In this document: piece by piece, positions 1 through 9,195 of the stretch
How the letters are laid out: each line of letters opens with the position of its first letter
How positions within the stretch are numbered: position 1 is the first letter of the stretch
NCBI RefSeq assembly: GCF_011758765.1
Contig: NZ_JAANOU010000001.1
Location: 5,146,001-5,210,000, forward strand
Origin: Amycolatopsis viridis
GTDB taxonomy: Bacteria > Actinomycetota > Actinomycetes > Mycobacteriales > Pseudonocardiaceae
Direction: 5' to 3'
DNA length: 64,000 nucleotides
The notes under the pieces: model-generated
Told to the model about the DNA's origin: nothing
Database searches by the model: none
Seen by the model: the letters and a program-made list of their open reading frames with translations, nothing else
Made by a program: the position numbers and the translations under genes

Positions 1-718
1 GCTTCAGCACCTCGAACCCGATCGACGCGATCGCCGCGCCCTTGACGGCGCTGCGGACGGACACCTTCTCCCGCGGCAGCCGCGACAGCACCCACAGGAA
101 CACCAGCGTGTTCGCCAGCAGCGCCAGCACGATCGTCGCCAGTCGCAGCAGGAACAGCGCCCAGCTCTGGTCCTCCAGCCCCACCAGCCGCAGCAGCAGA
201 CGGCCGATTCCGCCGCCGACCGCGGTCAGGCCGAACGACACCACCAGCGCCAGCCCGAGCCCGCCGAGCGCGAGCAGGTCCTTCACCGTCGTCGACACCA
301 GCGGGCGGCTCTTCTTCTCCTGCCCCCACTGGGCGGTGAGCGCGTCGCGCAGGTTGCTCATCCAGCCGATGCCGGAGTACAGGGCGAGCAGCAGACCGAG
401 GACCCCGGTGCCGCCCCGCGAGGCCAGTGCGGCGTCGACGATCTTCGTGACGAAGTCACCGATCCCCGGTGGGGTCGACGAGATGATCCCGTTGCGCAGC
501 TCGTTCAACGCCGCCGTGTTGTTCGCCAGCACGAACCCGGCGATCGAGAACCCCACCATGAGCAGCGGGAACAGCGACAGGACGCTGAAGTACGTGATCG
601 CCGCCGCGTAGTGGTTGCCGTAGCGCTCGCCGAACGCCTCGTTGGCCCGTACCAGGTGGTCGAGCCACGGGTACTTCCGGCGCAGCCGCGGGACCAGCTT
701 TTCCTTCTCTTCCGCCAC
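1..718 (-). CDS. YihY/UPF0761 family integral membrane protein (3' end outside window)
   Basis: The visible 239 residues begin with a charged cytoplasmic stretch (VAEEKEKLVPRLRRKYPWL). A conserved YihY-type segment follows (NEAFGERYGN, then AAAITYFSVLSLFPLL), and after it come several hydrophobic membrane helices. The family was once called ribonuclease BN, but that activity is not accepted for YihY proteins, so the function is unknown. The GTG start is the first in-frame start before the conserved core. The stop codon lies outside the window. It is probably cotranscribed with trpS upstream, as in the mycobacterial Rv3335c/trpS pair. Family assignment is firm; molecular role is open. Confidence 0.8.
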   Translation of the reverse strand, partial: MAEEKEKLVPRLRRKYPWLDHLVRANEAFGERYGNHYAAAITYFSVLSLFPLLMVGFSIAGFVLANNTAALNELRNGIISSTPPGIGDFVTKIVDAALASRGGTGVLGLLLALYSGIGWMSNLRDALTAQWGQEKKSRPLVSTTVKDLLALGGLGLALVVSFGLTAVGGGIGRLLLRLVGLEDQSWALFLLRLATIVLALLANTLVFLWVLSRLPREKVSVRSAVKGAAIASIGFEVLK

Positions 719-783
719 GGGAAGACGCTAACGACCCCGCCCCCACGCCGCAATTCGGAGGCGGGCAGCCTCCACTGTGGACG

Positions 784-2201
<1,418 letters not shown>

Positions 2202-2429
2202 GGGTGTGCCTCCTGAGACGAGACTGCCGTTCCGAGGCGCTGTCACCCTCTCGGGTGATCGCTGCCACGTGAAAACTACCGAGGGTGTCAAGCCCTATCG
2301 TTTTGATCACCAGCGGGCCAGAGACTAGCGCTCATCGGCGTGCCGGGGACACGGGGGCCGGACTGTCGACCGACCCCGGACCCGGCATCAAGCCGAGGCG
2401 ACACCCCCGGCCACCACCCGACGCGGACC

Positions 2430-2609
2430 GGCAAACACGCCGCCCCGACCGGCAAACACTCGCGTGTTTACCCGCGGGCGCGCCGTGTTTGCCCGCGGGC
2501 GCGGCGTGTTTGCCCGCGGGCGCGGCGTGTTTGCCCGCGGGCGCGACGTGTTTGCCCGCGGGCGCGACGTGTTTGCCCGCGGGCGCGACGTGTTTGCCCG
2601 CGGGCGCGG
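2430..2609. repeat. 21-bp tandem repeat array with two inverted leading units
   Basis: Seven direct copies of a 21-bp unit (consensus CGTGTTTGCCCGCGGGCGCG plus one base) run from 2463 to 2609. The only differences are an A in unit 1 and the last base of each unit. Two inverted partial copies (GGCAAACACG at 2430 and GGCAAACACT at 2451) precede them in the same 21-bp phase with a different spacer. At the polarity switch, 2451-2459 can pair with 2464-2472 around a 4-base loop. Each unit contains the palindrome CCCGCGGG. Because 21 is a multiple of three, the array is open in several frames and makes spurious Arg/Gly-rich ORFs. It lies within the 425-base stretch between the small exported protein gene and xth; the rest of that stretch shows nothing I can assign. 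Confidence 0.95.
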
Positions 2610-2626
2610 GAGCGGGGCGTTCGGAA

Positions 2627-3442
2627 TCAGGCCGGGTCGAAGTCGAAGGTCGCCGTGACCGGGGCGTGGTCGGACCAGCGCAGCTCGTAGCTCGGCGCCC
2701 GCTCGACCACCACCGACGTGCACTTCTCCGCCAGGCCCGGCGTGGTGACCACGTAGTCGATGCGCCAGCCGCTGTCGTTGTCGAACGCCTTGCCGCGGTA
2801 GGACCACCACGTGTACGGGCCGGGCCCCTCCGGGTCGAGCTTGCGCTGCACGTCCACGTACCCGGCCTCGCCGAAGACGCGGCTCATCCACGCGCGTTCC
2901 TCGGGCAGGAAACCGGAGTTCTTCCGGTTGCCCTTCCAGTTCTTCAGGTCGATCTCGGCGTGCGCGATGTTCCAGTCGCCGCCGACGACCACCTCGCACC
3001 CGGCCGCCTCGGCCTTGCCGCGCAACTCCACCAGGTACGGCAGGAACGCGGCCATGAACCGTTCCTTCTCGTCCTGCCGCGGCGTGCCGACGTCCCCGCT
3101 CGGCAGGTACAGGCTCGCCACGATCACGCCCGGCAGGTGCACCTCGAGGTAGCGCCCGCTGTCCTCGAACTCCGCGTCGCCGAACCCGGTCCGCACCTGC
3201 GACGGCTCGGCCCGGCTGTACACGGAAACCCCGTTGCGGCCCTTCACGGCCGACGGCGCGTGGTGCGCGTGCCAGCCTTCCGGGGCGACGACGTGCTGGG
3301 GGAGCTGGCCGGCCTCGGCACGCACCTCCTGGCAGAGGATCACGTCCGACCCGCTGCCGGCGAGCCACTCGACGAACCCCTTCTTGGCGGCCGCGCGCAT
3401 CCCGTTGACGTTGATCGTGGAGACGGTGAACACGTCCCGCAC
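2627..3442 (-). CDS. xth: Exodeoxyribonuclease III / AP endonuclease family (Xth)
   Basis: Mg-dependent 3'-5' exonuclease and abasic-site endonuclease of base excision repair. The 271 aa carry the ExoIII/EEP motifs in order: INVNGMRAAAKKGF at the N-terminus, the metal ligand in LCQEVRAE, GGDWNIAHAEIDLKN, and a C-terminal WRIDYVVTT with the catalytic SDHAPV. The long frame continues upstream with unrelated sequence, so the start is one of two GTGs, 3442 (chosen) or 3433; both put the conserved STINVNG close to the N-terminus. The stop is only 17 bases from the 21-bp repeat array, which therefore occupies the 3' flank of this gene. Confidence 0.93.
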   Translation of the reverse strand: MRDVFTVSTINVNGMRAAAKKGFVEWLAGSGSDVILCQEVRAEAGQLPQHVVAPEGWHAHHAPSAVKGRNGVSVYSRAEPSQVRTGFGDAEFEDSGRYLEVHLPGVIVASLYLPSGDVGTPRQDEKERFMAAFLPYLVELRGKAEAAGCEVVVGGDWNIAHAEIDLKNWKGNRKNSGFLPEERAWMSRVFGEAGYVDVQRKLDPEGPGPYTWWSYRGKAFDNDSGWRIDYVVTTPGLAEKCTSVVVERAPSYELRWSDHAPVTATFDFDPA

Positions 3443-3471
3443 GCTACCGCCCGCCGCGGCGGCCGGAGGAC

Positions 3472-3792
3472 TCAGCAGGTGGCTCCGTTGACCGGCTTGA
3501 GGTACTCCGTTTTCGCCCACTTGTTGTCGGCGATCTTGCGGAACCCGTTCTGGACCTCGACCTGCGCCGCGGTCTCGGCGTTCTGGTTGAACTTGCCCAC
3601 GATCTCCGCACGTGGATCGGGGGCGGCACGCACGTTGAGCACGTCGGCGGTCACCGTCACGCGGCAACCGCTCGAACCGCCGCCGGTGGCGCCCTCGGAG
3701 GGTCGTTTGTCGGTACCCATCACGTAGATCAGGCCGACGCCGGCCAGGATCGCGACGATGATCAATGCCCGCTTGGGAATGCCCAGGAACAC
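3472..3792 (-). CDS. Membrane-anchored or secreted SH3-like domain protein
   Basis: A 106-aa protein with an N-terminal uncleaved signal or single membrane helix (KRALIIVAILAGVGLIYVMG). After a short Ser/Gly linker comes a bacterial SH3-like domain: VTADVLNVRAAPDPRAEIVG is typical of SH3_3, and the domain ends near KWAKTEYLKPVN. Such domains usually bind peptidoglycan or mediate envelope contacts. Two cysteines (in SGCRV and at the C-terminal GATC) could form a disulfide outside the cell. The start is GTG at 3792, with GGAG eight bases upstream. It follows xth only by proximity; no functional link is evident. Confidence 0.75.
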   Translation of the reverse strand: MFLGIPKRALIIVAILAGVGLIYVMGTDKRPSEGATGGGSSGCRVTVTADVLNVRAAPDPRAEIVGKFNQNAETAAQVEVQNGFRKIADNKWAKTEYLKPVNGATC

Positions 3793-3929
3793 GGGTGCTC
3801 CTCACCAGCTCAGTGGGTTCCGGGTAAGGGTAGCCACACTTCAGCACCCCTCGACAGGTCCGCGCGGGCGAACCACCCGAGCGGCGTCACCACCTGAGCA
3901 CAGTGGGTGATCGAACGGTGGTCCGGAAA

Positions 3930-3957
3930 AGCCCGGTCACCCTGGGGTGACCGGGCT
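3930..3957 (-). terminator. Intrinsic terminator of icd
   Basis: A perfect 11-bp stem (3931-3941 with 3946-3956) plus an A:T pair closes a 4-base loop. On the minus strand it is followed by TTTT. It lies 28 bases past the icd stop codon. Confidence 0.88.
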
Positions 3958-3984
3958 CGTCGCGGTGGCCGGTGAAGCGGGGAC

Positions 3985-5208
3985 TCAGCCCTGGGCGATC
4001 TTCGCCGCCAGGTTCTCGTCCAGCGTCGCGAGGAACTCCTCCGTCGTCTGGTACGGCTGGTCCTTGCCGACGAGCAGCGCCAGGTCCTTGGTCATCTTGC
4101 CGCTCTCGACGGTCTCGATGACGACCTGCTCGAGCTTGTTGGCGAAGCCCACCAGCTCGGAGTTGCCGTCCAGCTTGCCACGGTGCTCGAGACCCCGGGT
4201 CCACGCGAAGATCGACGCGATCGGGTTGGTCGAGGTCGGCTTGCCCTGCTGGTGCTGGCGGTAGTGCCGGGTGACGGTGCCGTGTGCGGCCTCGGCCTCC
4301 ACGGTCTTGCCGTCCGGCGTACGCAGCACCGAGGTCATCAGGCCCAGCGAGCCGAAGCCCTGCGCGACGGTGTCGGACTGCACGTCCCCGTCGTAGTTCT
4401 TGCAGGCCCAGACGTAGCCGCCCTCCCACTTCAGGGACGCGGCGACCATGTCGTCGATCAGGCGGTGCTCGTAGGTCAGGCCCTTGGCGTCGAAGTCGGC
4501 CTTGAACTCCTTGTCGAAGATCTCCTGGAAGGTGTCCTTGAACATGCCGTCGTAGGCCTTCAGGATGGTGTTCTTCGTCGACATGTAGACCGGCATGCCG
4601 CGGTCCAGGCCGTACTGCAGCGAGGCGCGCGCGAAGTCCTCGATCGACTTGCGGTAGTTGTACATGCCCATCGCCACGCCGCCACCCTCCGGGTAGCGGG
4701 CGACCTCGAACTCCATCGGCTCGGAGCCGTCCTCGGGCACGTACGTCATGGTCACCGTGCCGGGGCCGGGAACCTTGAAGTCCGTGGCCTTGTACTGGTC
4801 GCCGTGCGCGTGACGGCCGATGATGATCGGCTTGGTCCAGCCCGACACCAGCCGCGGGATGTTGGAGATGATGATCGGCTCACGGAAGACGACGCCGCCG
4901 AGGATGTTGCGGATGGTGCCGTTCGGGCTCCGCCACATCTTCTTCAGGCCGAACTCCTCGACCCGGGCCTCGTCCGGGGTGATGGTGGCGCACTTGACGC
5001 CGACGCCGTGCTTCTTGATGGCGTTCGCGGAATCGATCGTGACCTGGTCGTCGGTCCGGTCCCGCTCCTCGATGCCGAGGTCGTAGTACTCGAGGTTGAT
5101 GTCGAGATAGGGGTGGATCAGCTTGTCCTTGATGAACTTCCAGATGATGCGAGTCATCTCGTCGCCGTCGAGTTCTACGACGGTGCCCTCGACCTTGATC
5201 TTGGCCAT
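3985..5208 (-). CDS. icd: NADP-dependent isocitrate dehydrogenase
   Basis: Oxidatively decarboxylates isocitrate to 2-oxoglutarate with NADP in the TCA cycle. The 407 aa match the homodimeric, eukaryotic-type IDH family (mycobacterial Icd1, Rv3339c), not the larger monomeric Icd2. Landmarks are [13 protein letters not shown] at the N-terminus, the substrate-binding [31 protein letters not shown], the catalytic-region [20 protein letters not shown] and the nucleotide-site [17 protein letters not shown]. The ATG start is followed directly by [16 protein letters not shown], as expected. The gene appears monocistronic. It has its own terminator and a 201-base upstream region shared with the divergent HhH-GPD gene. 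Confidence 0.97.
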   Translation of the reverse strand: MAKIKVEGTVVELDGDEMTRIIWKFIKDKLIHPYLDINLEYYDLGIEERDRTDDQVTIDSANAIKKHGVGVKCATITPDEARVEEFGLKKMWRSPNGTIRNILGGVVFREPIIISNIPRLVSGWTKPIIIGRHAHGDQYKATDFKVPGPGTVTMTYVPEDGSEPMEFEVARYPEGGGVAMGMYNYRKSIEDFARASLQYGLDRGMPVYMSTKNTILKAYDGMFKDTFQEIFDKEFKADFDAKGLTYEHRLIDDMVAASLKWEGGYVWACKNYDGDVQSDTVAQGFGSLGLMTSVLRTPDGKTVEAEAAHGTVTRHYRQHQQGKPTSTNPIASIFAWTRGLEHRGKLDGNSELVGFANKLEQVVIETVESGKMTKDLALLVGKDQPYQTTEEFLATLDENLAAKIAQG

Positions 5209-5409
5209 GAGCCGCGGTGCTCCTCTCGCGGATCTGCGCGTGTCCGTGCAGCACGTCTATGCGGTACGAGCGTACTGCTATTAGGAGACGAACGCCTTAA
5301 GTGGTGACGTACCTCAGTCTCCCAGGCACGGGAAGTGGCGGAAGTCACCGCCCCGGGCCCCGGCCGCGCGGGAGTGCGGAGCACCGGGCCCGGGTGCGAC
5401 CATGAGCAC

Positions 5410-5982
5410 ATGCCGAAGAAGCTCCGTCTCACCGGTGACGCCGACGCGGACAAGCTCCTGTCCGAGGACCCGTTCGCCCTCCTCACGGGGATGCTCCTGG
5501 ACCAGCAGATCGCGATGGAGACGGCGTTCCTGGGCCCGAAGAAGATCGCCGACCGGATGGGCGGCTTCGACGTCCGGAAGATCGCGGAGTCCGGCCTCGA
5601 CGAGTTCGTGGAGCTGTGCGTGACCCCGCCGGCCATCCACCGCTACGGCGGGTCGATGGCCCGCCGTGTCCACGCCCTCGCCAACCACGTGGTCGAGCAC
5701 TACGACGGCAAGGCCGACCGCATCTGGAAGCGGGGCACCCCGGACGGCAAGGAGGTCCTGCGCCGTCTCAAGGAGCTGCCCGGCTACGGCGACCAGAAGG
5801 CCCGGATCTTCCTCGCGCTGCTCGGCAAGCAGCGCGGCGTGCAGCCCGAGGGCTGGCGCGAGGCCGCGGGCGCCTACGGCGAGGAGGGCTCGCGCCGGTC
5901 GATCGCGGACGTCGTCAGCCCGGAGACCCTCGCCGAGGTCCGCGCCTTCAAGAAAGCCGCGAAGGCCGCTGCGAAGAACTGA
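5410..5982 (+). CDS. HhH-GPD superfamily base-excision repair protein
   Basis: A 190-aa protein of the actinobacterial HhH-GPD family related to endonuclease III and DNA glycosylases. The helix-hairpin-helix region is LKELPGYGDQKARIFLALLG (about residues 118-137). It is preceded by ALLTGMLLDQQIAMETAF, typical of the GPD fold. The usual catalytic Lys after the hairpin is not obvious (KARIFLALLGK is the nearest), there is no Asp in the standard GPD position that I can place, and no Fe-S cysteine cluster is present, so substrate and activity are uncertain. ATG 5410 is chosen because family proteins start just before KLRLTGD. Its stop abuts that of the next gene within a TGATCA palindrome. Confidence 0.8.
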   Translation: MPKKLRLTGDADADKLLSEDPFALLTGMLLDQQIAMETAFLGPKKIADRMGGFDVRKIAESGLDEFVELCVTPPAIHRYGGSMARRVHALANHVVEHYDGKADRIWKRGTPDGKEVLRRLKELPGYGDQKARIFLALLGKQRGVQPEGWREAAGAYGEEGSRRSIADVVSPETLAEVRAFKKAAKAAAKN

Positions 5983-6243
5983 TCAGCCGGGGTGGGCGCC
6001 GGCCGTGTCACGGATTTCGCTGCCGAGGCCCGACCCGCTCGCCCGCGCGCAGTGCGCGCAGCAGAAGAACCGGCCTTCGACCTCCACGCCGTGGCCGAGG
6101 ATCCGGCACCCGCAGTGCTCGCACGATGGTGCGATTTTTTGCGCCGCGCACTCGATGCTGTCGAACGTGTAGGTGTCCCCGCTGACCGTGCGGACCTCGA
6201 ACGACATCCAGTAGTCGTTTCCGCACACCACGCAGCTCGCCAT
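5983..6243 (-). CDS. Cys-rich zinc-ribbon / metallothionein-like protein
   Basis: An 86-aa protein with four cysteine clusters: CVVC (residue 4 on), a single Cys in SIECAAQ, CEHCGC and CCAHC. It also has histidines near the last two, enough for two metal sites. The central FDSIECAAQKIAPSCEHCGC and the ending FFCCAHCARA resemble small actinobacterial proteins annotated as prokaryotic metallothionein-like or zinc-ribbon. Metal storage, metal sensing or protein contacts are all possible. The ATG has AAGGAG nine bases upstream. It is convergent with the repair gene and diverges from the DUF1918 gene. Confidence 0.7.
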   Translation of the reverse strand: MASCVVCGNDYWMSFEVRTVSGDTYTFDSIECAAQKIAPSCEHCGCRILGHGVEVEGRFFCCAHCARASGSGLGSEIRDTAGAHPG

Positions 6244-6376
6244 CGTCGTTCTCCTTTCCCACCCGGACGAATCGAAGCGTGCTCGTCACCCGCGAGCGCG
6301 GCAACTCGATCAATTCGCGTGGGTGTGACAATCGGCGCGGAACCGAATTACCCTGGTTCCCGCGGAGGTGGTTCTG

Positions 6377-6577
6377 ATGCACGCAGCCGTAGGAGACCGG
6401 ATTCTCGTCCACGGTCGCACCGTCGGAGCGGCCGAGCAGTCCGGGGAGATCGTCGAGGTCCGCGGGGAGAACGGCGGGCCGCCCTACCTCGTCCGGTTCG
6501 CCGACGGCCACGAGGGCCTGATCTTCCCCGGGTCCGACTGCGAGGTCACCCACGACCGGCAGCAGAACAACGCTTGA
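6377..6577 (+). CDS. DUF1918 domain protein
   Basis: A 66-aa protein matching the DUF1918 pattern: MHAAVGDRILVHGR at the N-terminus, then GEIVEVRGENGGPPYLVRF and ADGHEGLIFPGSD. It looks like a small all-beta SH3-like barrel of unknown function, common in actinobacteria and often next to stress or redox genes. ATG 6377 is chosen over the in-frame GTG at 6368 because GGAGG (6364-6368) is a good ribosome site for the ATG but overlaps the GTG. The divergent partner is the Cys-rich protein gene, with about 130 bases between the two starts. Confidence 0.88.
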   Translation: MHAAVGDRILVHGRTVGAAEQSGEIVEVRGENGGPPYLVRFADGHEGLIFPGSDCEVTHDRQQNNA

Positions 6578-6733
6578 GCGCGTGGGGCTTGTCACCCCGC
6601 AGCCGGGATGACACCGGCACCCCGGCCGGTTGACACTGATTGAGGGCAGCTCGTGCCGCCATGGACGGCGATGGGCTGTCCTTCTTTCATGCCGCTCGAC
6701 TGTATCGATGCAGACCATCTGGAAAGGAGTACC

Positions 6734-7909
6734 GTGCCCATCGCGCTCCTCGCGCTCGCCGTCGGTGCCTTCGGTATCGGCACCACGGAATTCGTCATGA
6801 TGGGTGTCCTTCCGCAGACCGCCGCGACCTTCGGGGTGGACATCCCGGCCGCCGGTCACCTCATCTCCGCCTACGCGCTCGGCGTGGTCGTCGGCGCGCC
6901 ACTGCTGACCGCGGTCGCCGTCCGGTTGCCGCGCAAGATCATGCTGCTGGCGATGATCGCGCTGTTCACGGCGGGCAACCTGCTCTTCGCGCTGGCACCG
7001 GACCAGCGGTTCGGTCTCGTGTTCCGCTTCCTCACCGGACTGCCGCACGGCGCGTTCTTCGGCGCCGGCGCGGTCGTGGCCGCGAGCCTCGTCAAGCCGG
7101 GCGACCGCGCGAAGGCCGTGTCGATGATGTTCCTCGGCCTGACCCTGGCCAACGTCGTCGGCGTGCCGCTGGGCACGCTGCTCGGCCAGCAGGTCGGCTG
7201 GCGCTTCACCTTCGGCGTGGTGGCGGTGTTCGGCCTGCTCGCGGTCCTGGCCATCGCGAAGCTGGTGCCGCACCAGGGCCGCCCCGAGCAGCCGTCGCTG
7301 CGCGGTGAGCTGGGCGCGTTCCGCCGCCCGCAGGTGTGGCTGGCACTGGGGATCGTCATGTTCGGGCTCGGCGGCGTGTTCGCCTGCCTGTCCTACGTGA
7401 CGCCGCTGATGACCGACGTCGCCGGCTACCAGCCGGGAAGCGTGACCCTGCTGCTCGCCCTCGCGGGTGTCGGCATGACGATCGGCAACCTGCTCGGCGG
7501 CCGGCTGGCGGACAAGGCGCTGATGCCGAGCCTGTACGTGGCGCTGCTCTCGCTCGCGGCCGTGCTGGCGGTGTTCACCGTCACCGCGCACAGCAAGGTC
7601 GGCGCCGCGATCACGATCTTCCTGGTCGGGGTCGCCGGGTTCATGATCGGCCCGATGATGCAGACCCGCGTCATGCTCAAGGCCGGTGGCACGCCGTCGA
7701 TGGTGTCGGCCGCCGTGCAGTCCGCGTTCAACATCGCCAACTCGATCGGCGCCTACCTCGGCGGCCTGGTGATCGCCGGCGGGCTCGGCCTCGTCGCGCC
7801 CAACTGGGTCGGCGCCGGGCTCGCCGTCGTGGGTCTCGCGATCGCCGTGGTGTCCGGTTCGCTGGACCGCCGCGAAACGGCCCGGACCCCGGCGATGGCC
7901 GAGGCCTGA
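6734..7909 (+). CDS. MFS drug/metabolite efflux transporter (DHA1-type)
   Basis: A 391-aa, 12-helix major facilitator in the inner membrane. Its N-terminus (ALAVGAFGIGTTEFVMMGVLP) is the signature of the AraJ/CmlA/NepI-like exporter group, and FRFLTGLPHGAFFGAGAVVA is another family hallmark. A long loop near the middle (GRPEQPSLRGELGAFRRPQ) separates the two six-helix halves. Substrate cannot be told from sequence; relatives export arabinose, nucleosides or chloramphenicol. The GTG start is preceded by GGAAAGGAG at short spacing. The upstream in-frame extension lacks a membrane-protein character and is probably not translated. It ends one base before the convergent DUF3017 gene. Confidence 0.88.
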   Translation: MPIALLALAVGAFGIGTTEFVMMGVLPQTAATFGVDIPAAGHLISAYALGVVVGAPLLTAVAVRLPRKIMLLAMIALFTAGNLLFALAPDQRFGLVFRFLTGLPHGAFFGAGAVVAASLVKPGDRAKAVSMMFLGLTLANVVGVPLGTLLGQQVGWRFTFGVVAVFGLLAVLAIAKLVPHQGRPEQPSLRGELGAFRRPQVWLALGIVMFGLGGVFACLSYVTPLMTDVAGYQPGSVTLLLALAGVGMTIGNLLGGRLADKALMPSLYVALLSLAAVLAVFTVTAHSKVGAAITIFLVGVAGFMIGPMMQTRVMLKAGGTPSMVSAAVQSAFNIANSIGAYLGGLVIAGGLGLVAPNWVGAGLAVVGLAIAVVSGSLDRRETARTPAMAEA

Positions 7910-7910
7910 G

Positions 7911-8207
7911 TCAGGAACCGAACGGTCCGTCGGTGATCGTGAACGCCAGGAAGAGGATGAGCACGCCGAGCCCGGCGTAGCTCAGGACGTCCACCGGGCG
8001 GCCGCGGATGGCCAGCAGGCCGGCCCGCACGCCCGGCAGGACGCCCCGCAGGATCGCCGCCACGAGCAGGGCGCCACCGATGATCGCGGCGCCCTGCCGC
8101 CAGTGGTATTGCCAGATCCGCAGGCCGGCGATCGCCACCAGCAGCATCACCAGGGCGAAGGGGACCTGCTCCAGAACGGCCGCGCGGTTACGCCGTGGCG
8201 AGTGCAC
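7911..8207 (-). CDS. DUF3017 small membrane protein
   Basis: A 98-aa protein with three hydrophobic helices ([16 protein letters not shown], then [20 protein letters not shown], then [19 protein letters not shown]). It matches DUF3017, which is nearly always encoded just downstream of folD in actinobacteria (Rv3355c in M. tuberculosis). Its function is unknown. A TTG at 8225 also begins the frame; the GTG at 8207 is preferred because it gives the usual N-terminus and a GAGG lies upstream. Either way the start lies inside the 3' end of folD, so translation is probably coupled. Confidence 0.82.
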   Translation of the reverse strand: MHSPRRNRAAVLEQVPFALVMLLVAIAGLRIWQYHWRQGAAIIGGALLVAAILRGVLPGVRAGLLAIRGRPVDVLSYAGLGVLILFLAFTITDGPFGS

Positions 8208-9054
8208 GCTCGGCCGCCTCGACAACGTTGGTGACGAGCATCGCCCGGGTCATCGGGCCGACCCCGCCCGGGTTCGGCGACAGCCACCCGGCGACCTCCG
8301 CGACCGCCGGGTCGACGTCACCGGCGAGCTTGCCGTCCACGTGCGAAACCCCCACGTCGAGCACCGCCGCGCCGGGCTTGACCATGTCCGGCTTGATCAG
8401 GTGCGGCACCCCGGCGGCGGCGATCACGATGTCCGCGCGGCGGACCTCGGCGGCCAGGTCCCGGGTACCGGTGTGGCACAGCGTGACGGTCGCGTTCTCG
8501 CTCCGGCGCGTCAGCAGCAGCCCCATCGTCCGCCCCACGGTGACGCCGCGGCCCACGACGGTGACGTTCGCGCCCGCGATCGGCACGTCGTGGCGCCGGA
8601 GCAGCTCGAGGATGCCGTACGGGGTGCAGGGCAGTGGCCCGGCCTCGTTGAGCACCAGGCGGCCGAGGCTGACCGGGGCGAGGCCGTCGGCGTCCTTCTC
8701 CGGCGCGATGCGCTCCAGGACCCGGCCGGCGTCGAGGTGCCCGGGCAGCGGGAGCTGGACGATGTAGCCGTGGCAGGCCGGGTCGGCGTTGAGCTCGTCG
8801 ATGACGGCCTCGAGCTTGGCCTGGCTGATGTCGCCGGGCAGGTCACGGCGGATGGAGTTGACGCCGATCTTCGCGCTGTCCGCGTGCTTCATCCGCACGT
8901 AGGAGTGTGAGCCGGGGTCGTCGCCGACCAGGACGGTTCCCAGGCCGGGCGTCACGCCCCGCTCGGCCAGGGCGGCCACCCGCGGCTGGAGCTCGTCGAA
9001 GATGGCGTTCTTGGTCGCTTTGCCGTCGAGAACCGTCGCAGTCACGGCTCCCAT
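8188..9054 (-). CDS. folD: Bifunctional methylenetetrahydrofolate dehydrogenase / cyclohydrolase
   Basis: Interconverts 5,10-methylene-, methenyl- and 10-formyl-tetrahydrofolate in the cytoplasm, supplying formyl groups for PurN and PurH, both also encoded in this window. The 288 aa contain [13 protein letters not shown] (with the catalytic Lys), [13 protein letters not shown], the NADP-binding [16 protein letters not shown] and the C-terminal [17 protein letters not shown], all FolD hallmarks. ATG 9054 and GTG 9045 are both plausible starts; the frame continues upstream without conserved sequence. It is followed by the overlapping DUF3017 gene, and diverges from the TNT-like gene across 141 bases. 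Confidence 0.96.
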   Translation of the reverse strand: MGAVTATVLDGKATKNAIFDELQPRVAALAERGVTPGLGTVLVGDDPGSHSYVRMKHADSAKIGVNSIRRDLPGDISQAKLEAVIDELNADPACHGYIVQLPLPGHLDAGRVLERIAPEKDADGLAPVSLGRLVLNEAGPLPCTPYGILELLRRHDVPIAGANVTVVGRGVTVGRTMGLLLTRRSENATVTLCHTGTRDLAAEVRRADIVIAAAGVPHLIKPDMVKPGAAVLDVGVSHVDGKLAGDVDPAVAEVAGWLSPNPGGVGPMTRAMLVTNVVEAAERALATA

Positions 9055-9195
9055 TCTGGCAAAGGAATGCACGCGGCCTCCCGCGAGGACGCCCCAGGCC
9101 ACTATGGGTAGTTCCGCTGAAACCCTTCGTACCCTGATCGATGTATCCGCACTGGTCATTGCCCCTATTGGTGCGGGTGGTGTGCAATCGGATCA

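Noticed and set aside
2430-2609. CRISPR array
   Set aside because: Repeats are directly abutting with no unique spacers and there are no cas genes.
2388-2658. Arg/Gly-rich small proteins with VFARGRG repeats
   Set aside because: They are translations of the 21-bp array, which is open in several frames because its period is a multiple of three. No ribosome site or family.
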